Assembly: GCF_026672275.1 (NCBI RefSeq)
Contig: NZ_JANQCD010000014.1
Location: forward strand, 57,435-121,434
From: Marinifilum sp. D737
GTDB taxonomy: Bacteria; Bacteroidota; Bacteroidia; Bacteroidales; Marinifilaceae
Direction of reading: 5' to 3'
Length of the DNA stretch: 64,000 bases
Shown: piece by piece, positions 17,401-24,619 of the stretch
Position numbering within the stretch: position 1 is the stretch's first letter
How the letters are laid out: each line of letters starts with the position of its first letter
Made by a program: the position numbers and the translations under genes
Notes under the pieces: model-generated
What the model was told of the DNA's origin: nothing
The model's input: the letters and a program-made list of their open reading frames with translations, nothing else
Database searches by the model: none

Positions 17401-19228
17401 CTCCATTGGAAACAGTTCTATTAGTTGGATTGGTAACTGGCTTGGTCAACCCAACATCATGGAACCAATTAACAGGCAGTGCATTTCCATTTGTAATTGA
17501 ATTATCGAGTTGGGTTAAATCAATATTCGAAGCAATTCCAGAATTATAATTATCCTCACAAACTACAGGGTTTTGATCTACAGCTTGAGGTAAAGCATTC
17601 ACTGTTACGGTTACTACGGCTACATTAGTACAATTTCCATCATCTACTTGCACCCAAAATTGCTGACCATTTGTGGCACTTACATTAGTAGGATCAGGAA
17701 CTACAGTTGTTAAACCAACATCAGAGTACCATGCATAAGTAATACCTGCACCTCCGTTTATTGCTGTTTCAAGTGTGGTAAGATCAATTCCTGAAGCTGC
17801 ACCACCACCAATCACATCTTCCCACACCGAAATAGTTTGATCATTAGCCGTTGGCAATGCATTTATAACAATGGACTGGGTTACATTATCAGTACCTCCC
17901 GAAATTAAATTTACCTCTAAATTAACATCGTAAGTACCTGAGACAGGAAAAACATGGGTCACGGTAAACGGACTTACATTACTTGTTTGTGAAGTTCCAT
18001 CTCCAAAATCCCAGGTTGCACTTGCAATATTGGTTAAATCTGAAGTAATGGTAAACTCTGTATTATCGCCTTCACAGTCGAATTGATATGCAAATTCAAG
18101 ACTAAAAATACTTGTGACAAAATTGGGCAAGCCTAACCAACATCTTTTTCCTGACAAATTTTTAGAGTCTGCCACAAAATTACTTCCTGATCCAGCAACA
18201 TCTGGATTGTTAATTACATCCAAATTTAAACTCCCACTTGTTGCTGAATTATTTGTTTTGGCTAAATATATTCTATTATCCGGTGCCAATTGCAATGCAC
18301 CATAATACCAGGCACCACTTCCAATTAGCTGTGCCGAAGCATTAATAGTAGCCTGATTACCAGATGAAATACTAAACTGATACAGTTCACCAAGAGTATA
18401 CAAACTTACATACAAAAATTCGCCTGATGGAGAAAATTCCACACCATAAGGTGAAGTATAACTACTAATCTGTATTGGATTTGACACTTGTCCGGTGGAA
18501 GAATTAAAATCAAATAATTCTACCATATTTTCTGTATATATTGCAACTGCAAGTTTGTTCCCATTTGGTGAAGTTTTCATATAACCAATAGAAGATCTTC
18601 TGTCAGAATTATGAACGATACCTACGGAACTAGTAACGGCAGCTGACAAACCTGCTGCACTTAATTGATAAGCTAAAAACCGTCTATTCCCCCACTCATG
18701 AGTAAGCACCCAAAAATCAGTACCATTTGCATGTTTTACTGCTGTAACCTTTTCACAAACTTCATTCCTAAACACTATAACGTTTTTGGTGGTAACTTGC
18801 CCCAAACCACCATTCATTGACATATCCACAATTGAATATCTCAAACCATTTCTTAAAGCATTTTGATGAGCATCAACAGTAAAAATGTAATACAATACAC
18901 TACTACCTGGTTGCTGCACAATAATTGAAGATTGAGTTGCAGAAACATTTCCATCCAATCCATCTCCATTTGCCATAACAGCGTGATTTTTATTATACAC
19001 CGTTATTCCATCAGTATAAAATAAAAGATCGCCCTGAGCATTACAAACAGTTGCACATCCCTCTTCAGTATTTAATGCACCATCAGTTAATGGTGCCGCA
19101 GGGTCAACATTAAAATTCAAACCTGCATTTTCGCCAAAATACCATACCCCGGCACGTCCTTGGGCAAATATTTCAGAGAAAGAAGAAAGTACTAAAACTA
19201 CAATTACTATGTATGCCTTCAGCCTCAT
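14453..19228 (-). CDS. Giant T9SS cargo adhesin with 11 tandem domains and type B sorting domain
   Basis: A 1,591-residue secreted protein (signal MRLKAYIVIVVLVLSSFSEIFA). Residues ~25-375 form a propeller-like region (GRAGVWYFGENAGLNF, PNGNKLAVAIYTENMVELFDF). A PKD domain follows (ATWDFGDGTSQTSNVSPFTVTH). Then come eleven ~88-residue Ig-like repeats (bases ~17860 down to ~14950), each starting LPxAxD and carrying (C/W/F)ED, W(Y/F)xD and VSNGxxFYxxV. The end is a gliding-motility-associated C-terminal domain (FVPNAFTPNGDGLNDTFGPV, YNRWGEMIYE), which targets it through the type IX system (type B signal). Cysteines at repeat ends and starts co-vary. It is cotranscribed with the adjacent porP-like gene. 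A role as a long surface adhesin is inferred. Confidence 0.93.
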   Translation of the reverse strand: MRLKAYIVIVVLVLSSFSEIFAQGRAGVWYFGENAGLNFNVDPAAPLTDGALNTEEGCATVCNAQGDLLFYTDGITVYNKNHAVMANGDGLDGNVSATQSSIIVQQPGSSVLYYIFTVDAHQNALRNGLRYSIVDMSMNGGLGQVTTKNVIVFRNEVCEKVTAVKHANGTDFWVLTHEWGNRRFLAYQLSAAGLSAAVTSSVGIVHNSDRRSSIGYMKTSPNGNKLAVAIYTENMVELFDFNSSTGQVSNPIQISSYTSPYGVEFSPSGEFLYVSLYTLGELYQFSISSGNQATINASAQLIGSGAWYYGALQLAPDNRIYLAKTNNSATSGSLNLDVINNPDVAGSGSNFVADSKNLSGKRCWLGLPNFVTSIFSLEFAYQFDCEGDNTEFTITSDLTNIASATWDFGDGTSQTSNVSPFTVTHVFPVSGTYDVNLEVNLISGGTDNVTQSIVINALPTANDQTISVWEDVIGGGAASGIDLTTLETAINGGAGITYAWYSDVGLTTVVPDPTNVSATNGQQFWVQVDDGNCTNVAVVTVTVNALPQAVDQNPVVCEDNYNSGIASNIDLTQLDNSITNGNALPVNWFHDVGLTKPVTNPTNRTVSNGEVFYAEVSTSTGSSVATVTYTIENLPEGNDITIQLWEDTFGSGTASGVDLTSYDNAVSSGDPVVWYEDAAFANLVSGPGNITVSDGDVFYAFIDNGNCTNRGSVEFVVRSSPIANDQNISICEDVVGSGLASNIDLTALNGAINGATTSAVTWYDDAGLTILVADPTNATVSDGQQFHVLVESGGESNTAIVTYSVLPLPIANDQNITEFEDVPGSMTATAVDLTAHNNAITGGQPVNVEWYFDSGLSNLVPNPSSQDVMDGDIFYVLVFDASCSNIATVQFSVLNTPVARDVFPEVCEDVAASGSASVDLSLLENQINEGNGDTFTWFFDWPTEPNGLPTNSIPDPTSVNATNGVRFFAAVDDGLNTNVAVVTYTVNALPTALDIVVDVWEDRFGTGLTTGINLLNYNSSVNGGSTSSVTWFTDIGLTNAVLTPDNVSAADNDVLYALVQDANCSNSGSVTFNVRQLPEANDLQIQLCEDVQGSGTVAGYDLTRLEPAVNNDPGTVKEWFFDFGLTLPVSNPSNISVSNGDDFFVRVSFGVESNVGQIDFTINSLPQAQNHSVALCEDNFNTGVVNGEDLRIYESNISTSQGISLVWYSDVLHTNAILNPSNVQVSDGDIFYARVWDGTCESFGELDFTITALPETTTVTEKLCEDTFGSSTIGNINLADFESSLSQDPNAAIQWYEDDRLTIPVNDPANQIVSNQSAYYALVTNSNSCENTARLNFFVNSLPLANDLNIELCEDEAGGGVVINYNLSDLDVRVSSSGSIISWFQDVGISDPVNNPLSYRISNNLTLYTQVTDGMCENTSTVNFTVHDRPTFDLGADTTIFYTESKVLTPAIEIRFLPGTYLWQDGATSSTYTVTEEGKYSLIFTDFNGCVGEDDIMVYVDRYRIFVPNAFTPNGDGLNDTFGPVITGDIAGEEIEMYIYNRWGEMIYEFTDLGVGWDGTYKGKPVNTGVYVWTLIINGKSKQDGSVSLIK

Positions 19229-19332
19229 AAAACAAATTTAAAAGTTTGTTTGCCTTTTCTTAAACTTTGATTATCTTTTACTTACACTCAATTTACAAAA
19301 TAATAGTCATCATAACACAACAAAAACCAATT

Positions 19333-19382
19333 AAAAAAATCAGGTAATAATTTCAATATTTCGAAGCTATTCCTGATTTTTA
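19333..19382 (-). terminator. Probable terminator of the small HTH gene
   Basis: On the minus strand AAAATCAGG (about 19381-19372) can pair with CCTGATTTTTTT (19344-19333), with an inner short stem between them and a T-rich 3' arm. It lies ~30 bases after the stop at 19414. Confidence 0.5.
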
Positions 19383-19413
19383 ATATTAGTTAAACGACTA
19401 CGACTAAAAAAAA

Positions 19414-19602
19414 TTAGCTTAGTCCTAAGTAATCAAATAGTTTTGATTTAACATTAGCAGTTAGAGGTCTCTTTCCGTTAAGAATATATGACAAGTAAAC
19501 ATCCGTTATTCCAATAATTTTGGCTACTTTTTTCTTCTTGTCATCAAGAATTCTAAGTCTCTCTTTAATTCTTACCAAATCGTCTTGAACTTCTTGTGTC
19601 AT
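19414..19602 (-). CDS. Small HTH (XRE-like) DNA-binding protein
   Basis: A 62-residue protein made almost entirely of a Cro/CI-like helix-turn-helix: KVAKIIGITDVYLSYILNGKRPLTANVKSKLFDYLGL. Recognition helix residues DVYLSYILNG match the XRE pattern. A charged N-terminal helix (EVQDDLVRIKERLRILDDKKKK) precedes it. It is probably a repressor or an accessory regulator. It lies between the large adhesin gene and the receiver-like gene, in the same orientation. A near copy of the curlin leader motif (GTTTTAAAATGAATAGA) is found at about 19610-19626, right before its start. Its targets are unknown. Confidence 0.75.
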   Translation of the reverse strand: MTQEVQDDLVRIKERLRILDDKKKKVAKIIGITDVYLSYILNGKRPLTANVKSKLFDYLGLS

Positions 19603-19737
19603 AACTGTTGTTTTAAAATGAATAGAATTGAGTAATAAGGTTTGTTTCTTTCTTTTCTTTTAACCGGATGGGAAGTAAGCAAACTGCCTACTCCCACACC
19701 AAGCTAATTTCTGCAAATTTTAACCAAATCATGGTTA

Positions 19738-19753
19738 GGTTTTAAAGTGAATA
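19738..19753 (-). promoter_or_regulatory. Third copy of the curlin leader motif
   Basis: GGTTTTAAAGTGAATA on the plus strand; its first 15 bases are identical to the site before curlin copy 1 (8468-8482). It lies 136 bases upstream of the HTH gene on the minus strand and just beyond the stop codon (19760) of the receiver-like gene, so it may mark the promoter or leader of the HTH gene. Confidence 0.4.
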
Positions 19754-19759
19754 GAGTAA

Positions 19760-20185
19760 TTAGTTCGGACTATAATCCAATCCGGAACCAATAGCTTTTT
19801 TAAGGTCAAACAATCTTAATTGCTTTTGCAACAGATCGTAATTTGTATATAAAGTTTTACGGTTTCCAATTTTTGAACTCTGTTCTTCTCTATCAACAGT
19901 AATAACAACTTTTGTTTTCTTAAAATTATCATTAATGAATTTTAGCATATCTAAATTAGATAGTGCTTTAAGTGGAATAATTACCAAATCAATAGATGTA
20001 TGACTAAGAATAACTTCAGTTTCCAATGGATCATCAGCAAAATAAGCCTGCGCATCCAAACTGTGAATATACTCTTTCAATTCACCTATTAGCGATCGGT
20101 TCTCTTTTATAAATAAAATATTCATTGTCATTCCTGATGAAGGAAGAATTTTAAAACTATCACCTTCCAATATTAAAACACCCAT
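19760..20185 (-). CDS. Degenerate response-regulator receiver-like protein
   Basis: A 141-residue protein; an alternative start at the MNILF methionine (20125) would remove 20 residues. From MNILFIKENRSLIGELKEYI the pattern follows a CheY-like receiver, with alternating strands and helices. The usual acidic pair (DD) is replaced by KE, and the phospho-acceptor strand reads DLVIIPLKALSN, with Pro where the Asp is expected. The predicted outcome is a receiver fold that cannot be phosphorylated. There is no output domain. Its upstream region carries three copies of a dyad (see regulatory sites), which suggests control by the neighbouring sigma-54 activator. Function unknown. Confidence 0.6.
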   Translation of the reverse strand: MGVLILEGDSFKILPSSGMTMNILFIKENRSLIGELKEYIHSLDAQAYFADDPLETEVILSHTSIDLVIIPLKALSNLDMLKFINDNFKKTKVVITVDREEQSSKIGNRKTLYTNYDLLQKQLRLFDLKKAIGSGLDYSPN

Positions 20186-20297
20186 ATCAATTAGATATTA
20201 GAACGAATCTTTACTTTCAATTAAAATACCAAAAAGCCTATCATATTGATTATACGAACCTTAACACTTGCGTGAGTTATTTTTAAGGTATTACCAA

Positions 20298-20315
20298 ATA
20301 TCCACATTCGGATAT
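20298..20315. promoter_or_regulatory. Dyad site A (putative enhancer)
   Basis: ATATCCACATTCGGATAT: ATATCC and GGATAT half-sites separated by 6 bases, about 113 bases upstream of the receiver-like gene. The reverse complement, ATATCCGAATGTGGATAT, aligns with sites C and D. Confidence 0.5.
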
Positions 20316-20386
20316 AAATGTTTAAGAATAGTAAAACAGAATACTAAAAGCCTGCTATTCTAGTACATACATTTTTCTCCATAGTT

Positions 20387-20404
20387 TTATCCAATTTCGG
20401 ACAT
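20387..20404. promoter_or_regulatory. Dyad site B (putative enhancer)
   Basis: TTATCCAATTTCGGACAT. The reverse complement, ATGTCCGAAATTGGATAA, aligns with the other copies, with one half-site imperfect. Confidence 0.45.
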
Positions 20405-20487
20405 CATTTTTTGGTTAATACCAGTACTTTTATGAATAGCTTGATTTTATTGATTTTACAATTTAAGACGGTCTTCAAAAAGTGGAT

Positions 20488-20505
20488 ATATCCGAAAATG
20501 GATGT
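20488..20505. promoter_or_regulatory. Dyad site C (putative enhancer)
   Basis: ATATCCGAAAATGGATGT, preceded by an overlapping perfect palindrome GGATATATCC (20484-20493). Thirteen bases (TATCCGAAAATGG) are identical to site D upstream of the sensor kinase gene. The 348-base gene-free stretch 20186-20533 holds sites A-C plus the terminator of the regulator gene; no clear -24/-12 promoter was found by eye. Confidence 0.5.
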
Positions 20506-20534
20506 AAAAAAAAATCTGGAATAATCCAGATTTT
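20505..20534 (-). terminator. Rho-independent terminator of the sigma-54 response regulator gene
   Basis: On the minus strand AAAATCTGGA (20534-20525) pairs with TCCAGATTTT (20520-20511), then a long T run. The stem begins at the stop codon. Confidence 0.85.
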
Positions 20535-21922
20535 CACTTTTCTATTTTGTATTTTTTGATTCGCCGATCCAATGACTGCCAGGTGATATTTAATAAATCT
20601 GCAGCCTTAGATTTATTATAATTCGAACGCTCTAAAGCCTTTAGAATACAGTTCTTCTCTACCAGTTCCAAATCTAAAATTTCTTCAGAAGGATAATGGT
20701 AATGACTAGAATAATTTTCCTTAATCTCATTAAGCTGAAAATTGGACAATCCAAGTTTATTGGTATCGCAAATAATAACTGCTCTTTCAACCATATTTTT
20801 CAACTCTCTCACATTTCCAGGAAACTCATAGGCCAATAACTTTCTAACCACTGCTTCATCTACTTCATTAATATTTTTAGCCATTATCCTATTAAAATAC
20901 TTCACAAAATAATCCAATAACAAAGGAATATCTTCCTTTCTATTACGTAATGGCTCTAGATGAATCACAAAAGAGCTTATCCTGTGATACAAATCTAAAC
21001 GAAACCCCTTTTCATTACCTAGTTCTTCTAAATTTTGGTTGGTTGCAGCGATAATTCGTGTATCAAATGGAATTTCAATATTAGAACCTACTTTTCTAAT
21101 CTTTCGGTCTTCAAGAACACGCAAAAACTTTGTTTGTAGATTTAACTGCATATCTCCAATCTCATCCAAAAAAAGTGTTCCTTTATTTGCTGCCTCAAAC
21201 CACCCTGTTTTGGTATCAGAAGCACCCGTAAAAGCACCTTTGGTGTGTCCAAAAAATTCACTTTCGAACAAGGTTTCAGGAATCGCACTACAATTCACCG
21301 CATAAAAACAGTTTTCTTTTCTACTGCTCAAATAATGTATTGCCCTGGCAACCAACTCCTTACCAGTACCACTTTCTCCAGTTATTAAAACTGACGTATT
21401 CTCTGTTTTGGCAACCTTACCAATTAAATTTATAAGGTTCTTCATGTGGCGACTTTCCCCTACAATTTCATAGCCCATCGCCTCATAAAATTCTTTAGAT
21501 ATAATTGAATAGTTTCGCTTTACTTCCTGCAAACTCTTATTCAGGTTCACAAATTTCTTGGTTCGCTCTATGGAATGTTCAACATCTCTCAAGCGGAATG
21601 GTTTCGTGAAAAAATCGGAAGCCCCAAGTCTCATAGAATGAATTACCGAGTCCATTTCACTATAACCACTAATCATGATTACTTCAATATCTGAATGTTC
21701 TTTCTTTATCTTCTCAAGAACCTCCAGACCACTCATTTCAGGCAAATTAACATCAATAATCGCAATATGCACCTCATTACAGTTCATAATCTCAAAAGCT
21801 TCAGAAGGTGTACTGGCTTTAAAAATTTGAAAATTTGGATCAATAAGGAACTCACTCAGCTCATCGCGAACCAATTGCTCATCATCTAAAATCAGAATTC
21901 TAAGATTACTAACTGAAATCAT
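20534..21922 (-). CDS. Sigma-54-dependent response regulator (NtrC family)
   Basis: A 462-residue three-domain activator. Residues 1-125 are a receiver with the acidic pair (LILDDE) and phospho-acceptor Asp57 (IAIIDVNLPEMSG). Residues ~150-375 are an AAA+ sigma-54 interaction domain with Walker A GESGTGKE, the sigma-54 contact loop GAFTGA (in GHTKGAFTGASD) and Walker B GTLFLDEIGD. The C-terminus is a Fis-type helix-turn-helix (NYNKSKAADLLNITWQSLDRRIKKYK). All key residues are present, so it should activate RpoN promoters. It starts 36 bases after the hybrid kinase stop, presumably in one operon. Dyads nearby are candidate binding sites. Its link to the curli and adhesin genes is suggested by position only. 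Confidence 0.93.
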   Translation of the reverse strand: MISVSNLRILILDDEQLVRDELSEFLIDPNFQIFKASTPSEAFEIMNCNEVHIAIIDVNLPEMSGLEVLEKIKKEHSDIEVIMISGYSEMDSVIHSMRLGASDFFTKPFRLRDVEHSIERTKKFVNLNKSLQEVKRNYSIISKEFYEAMGYEIVGESRHMKNLINLIGKVAKTENTSVLITGESGTGKELVARAIHYLSSRKENCFYAVNCSAIPETLFESEFFGHTKGAFTGASDTKTGWFEAANKGTLFLDEIGDMQLNLQTKFLRVLEDRKIRKVGSNIEIPFDTRIIAATNQNLEELGNEKGFRLDLYHRISSFVIHLEPLRNRKEDIPLLLDYFVKYFNRIMAKNINEVDEAVVRKLLAYEFPGNVRELKNMVERAVIICDTNKLGLSNFQLNEIKENYSSHYHYPSEEILDLELVEKNCILKALERSNYNKSKAADLLNITWQSLDRRIKKYKIEK

Positions 21923-21958
21923 AGTGGTTGTATAGTGTTAACTTTCCTTAAAATATAC

Positions 21959-24400
21959 CTATTTTTTCTCTATCATTTGTTCAAATGGGAAAATTAATTT
22001 CATTTCTGTGTACTGATTTTTCTTACTGCGAACTTTAATTTCCCCATTCATTTTCTGCACTATATTCTTACTTACATACAAACTCAGGCCTGAATTCTTT
22101 TTCTCTTGTTTTGTAGAATAAAAAGGTTCAAAAATGGAATTCAAATTCCTTGGATCAATTCCTTCTCCAAAATCCTTAATCGACACAACCACCTCATTTT
22201 CTACAAGTTTTGTCTTTACTTGAATTTTATCTTCCATACTTTCATTGGAATTGCTTCTTTTCAGTTTTTCGCCTATTGATTCGTATGAATTATTCAAAAT
22301 ATCGACAATAACTTTCTGCAGTTTATACTTATTTCCGCATATATAAAGCGAATCAGGATCAACTTTTAATTGAATATCAACATTAGAGTTTTTGTATTGC
22401 TTTTTCATTAAGTTGACAGCATCCTGAACAACATTATTTACATTCACCGAGGCATCGCAACTTTCATTTTGTGATGAATTAAAAATACTAATTTGAGATA
22501 GGTATGCTTTTATTCTATCAATATCCTTAAATACTTGCTGACACTTCTCTTCTATGTATTCTTTATCAATTATATCTTTCGACAATCTCAATAAAACATT
22601 GTCAACAATCATGGATATCCCGGAAAGCGGCTGATTGATTTCATTCACCACACTACTTGCCATTTTCCCTAAAGATTCGAGTTCGGATTTTTGAGTTAAC
22701 AGTTGATTTTGATACTCATTAACCAATAGTTCATGATTAATCTTTTTCTGCATTTCTGATGCATTCCGCTCAAGTTCTTTTTCATGCACTTTTAAATCTG
22801 AAATAACAGATTGATATTTATTCTCGATAATCCCTTCACCATTAGGTTGAGGCAATTCATTCATCAACAAACGTATTCCTTTGCCATTGTATGAAAAAGC
22901 GATTAAAACCACTTTCTTAAAATTCCCATTTTTAGATTGAAGATTAATAACATCAAAAACAAAATCTCTCTTTTTTTCTCTAAAGTTCAACAACTCCTCC
23001 ACTTTATCCGCAAAAGGAACAGGAATAAAATTAAAGAAACTTACATTAGTCGTTTTATTCAGATCATTACATTCCAACATCTTGCAACCAAAATTATTGA
23101 CATAAACGATCTCATTGTTTTCATTTAATTCAACAAATGCTTTGTCATGATACTCCTCCCTTTCAAAACCAAGACAATTCTTCAGAGTTGTTTCTATTTC
23201 AACATCTTCAGTCACATCCCAAGCAACTCCTGTATAAATAAGTAAGTCTACTTTAGAATTATACTCAGCATTTATTTCAAGATGAATGTGTCTTACTTTC
23301 TGGTCTTTTGTAATTATTCTATGCTTAAGTTCAAGTTTTTGATTCTCTTTTGCTCTAATGTTTAAGACTTTATCAAAAGACAATAAATCCTCAGGGTGAA
23401 ACTTCTCTTTTATACAGGCTAAGACATTATCAATCTCCTTATCTGAAATTTCATAAATGCGATAAAACTCTGTCGATCCTCGAAGTATATTTGTATAAGA
23501 ATCCCATTCAAAACTTCCTACCCGTGCCAATTTCTGTATTTTTCGGATCATTAATTCTTTCTTGATTAATGAATCCTTCAAGAGTTTTTTATCTGAAACA
23601 TCCCGACCTACGATATGATAGAACATTTCATTAAATTCCATTTGCTTAAAAACGGTCCATTCTATCCATTTTTGTTCCAACAAATGATTCTTTATTGGTT
23701 TTTCCAGAATAATCGACTGGCTTTTACCATTCATTTGTTTAATGGCTACCGATATTTGATCTGAAAGTTCACTATTGATATCTGCAACTGAATTAACGGC
23801 AACTCCATCTAAAGAGTAGTTAAAGAAATCTGTAAATGCCTTGTTCGCAAACTCTATCTTAAATGAATCGTTAATTTTAAGAATCAACTCACTCTGTCCT
23901 TCAATAATGGTTCTGTAATTGCTTGCAAGGTTTTTAAGCCTGTTTTCAAAAAGTTCTTTATCTCTTAATGCAAGATTCAACTTTACATTTTGATCCTCCT
24001 TCTGTTTTCTATTATTATACAGATCCAAAAAGATATTTACCTTGTTTTTTAAAATTGTTGAGTTAAAAGGTTTCATGATAAAATCGACACAACCACAATC
24101 GTAACCTCTTTGTTCACTTTCTTTATCAAGATAAAAAGCGGTTATATAAATAATCGGAGTTTCTGCATTCTTTATTCCAGATCTGATTTTCTCAGCAAGA
24201 GCAAAACCATCCATTTGTGGCATTTGAATATCAAGAAGAATTAAGGCATATTCTTTCTCCTCTATTTTTCGGATGGCATCTAATGGGGATTGAATCAACT
24301 CTAGTTTTGCGTCTAATTTTCCCAATACCGCACCTATTAGATCCAAATTCTCCAATCTATCATCCACAACCAATACTTCCGGAGTAAAATTAAATCCCAT
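21959..24400 (-). CDS. Hybrid sensor kinase with receiver and PAS domains, phospho-acceptor His replaced by Asn
   Basis: An 813-residue cytoplasmic protein with no membrane segments. An N-terminal receiver has Asp57 (ALILLDIQMPQMDG). About three PAS-like domains span residues ~155-535 (IEGQSELILKINDSFKIEFAN; VARVGSFEWDS-like; FVELNENNEIVYVNNFG). A coiled coil follows (~540-575), then a HisKA-like helix pair and a HATPase domain. The H-box reads SSVVNEINQPLSG: residue 586 is Asn (AAT) where HEINQP is expected. The N box (DILNNSYESI) and G1 (DFGEGI) are conserved; G2 is weak (NSGLSL). ATP binding is plausible but autophosphorylation on His is not. It lies upstream of the sigma-54 regulator gene in the same operon. 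Confidence 0.88.
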   Translation of the reverse strand: MGFNFTPEVLVVDDRLENLDLIGAVLGKLDAKLELIQSPLDAIRKIEEKEYALILLDIQMPQMDGFALAEKIRSGIKNAETPIIYITAFYLDKESEQRGYDCGCVDFIMKPFNSTILKNKVNIFLDLYNNRKQKEDQNVKLNLALRDKELFENRLKNLASNYRTIIEGQSELILKINDSFKIEFANKAFTDFFNYSLDGVAVNSVADINSELSDQISVAIKQMNGKSQSIILEKPIKNHLLEQKWIEWTVFKQMEFNEMFYHIVGRDVSDKKLLKDSLIKKELMIRKIQKLARVGSFEWDSYTNILRGSTEFYRIYEISDKEIDNVLACIKEKFHPEDLLSFDKVLNIRAKENQKLELKHRIITKDQKVRHIHLEINAEYNSKVDLLIYTGVAWDVTEDVEIETTLKNCLGFEREEYHDKAFVELNENNEIVYVNNFGCKMLECNDLNKTTNVSFFNFIPVPFADKVEELLNFREKKRDFVFDVINLQSKNGNFKKVVLIAFSYNGKGIRLLMNELPQPNGEGIIENKYQSVISDLKVHEKELERNASEMQKKINHELLVNEYQNQLLTQKSELESLGKMASSVVNEINQPLSGISMIVDNVLLRLSKDIIDKEYIEEKCQQVFKDIDRIKAYLSQISIFNSSQNESCDASVNVNNVVQDAVNLMKKQYKNSNVDIQLKVDPDSLYICGNKYKLQKVIVDILNNSYESIGEKLKRSNSNESMEDKIQVKTKLVENEVVVSIKDFGEGIDPRNLNSIFEPFYSTKQEKKNSGLSLYVSKNIVQKMNGEIKVRSKKNQYTEMKLIFPFEQMIEKK

Positions 24401-24581
24401 ACGCTACTGATTAATCTTAACTAAAACCATTTATAGAAAAAAAAGACCCTAAACTGGGCATTTCTTTAGTTATTCCATAATTCTTTGTTTAATCAAAATT
24501 AAAACGAATACGCCTAAAAATCAATGCTATTGTGATTAACCATGCTTAAAACTCCTTGAGAAGTACAAAAATCTTGGTCAA

Positions 24582-24599
24582 CTATCCGAAAATGGCTAT
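24582..24599. promoter_or_regulatory. Dyad site D (putative enhancer)
   Basis: CTATCCGAAAATGGCTAT, 182 bases upstream of the hybrid kinase start codon, in the gap between that gene and the epimerase gene. Thirteen bases are identical to site C. This supports autoregulation of the kinase/regulator operon, as is common for NtrC-type regulators. Confidence 0.5.
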
Positions 24600-24619
24600 T
24601 AAGTTTTTCAACTAAATCC

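Noticed and set aside
20186..20533. A sigma-54 -24/-12 promoter before the receiver-like gene
   Set aside because: No GG-N10-GC pair in a suitable context was found by eye, despite the enhancer-like dyads.
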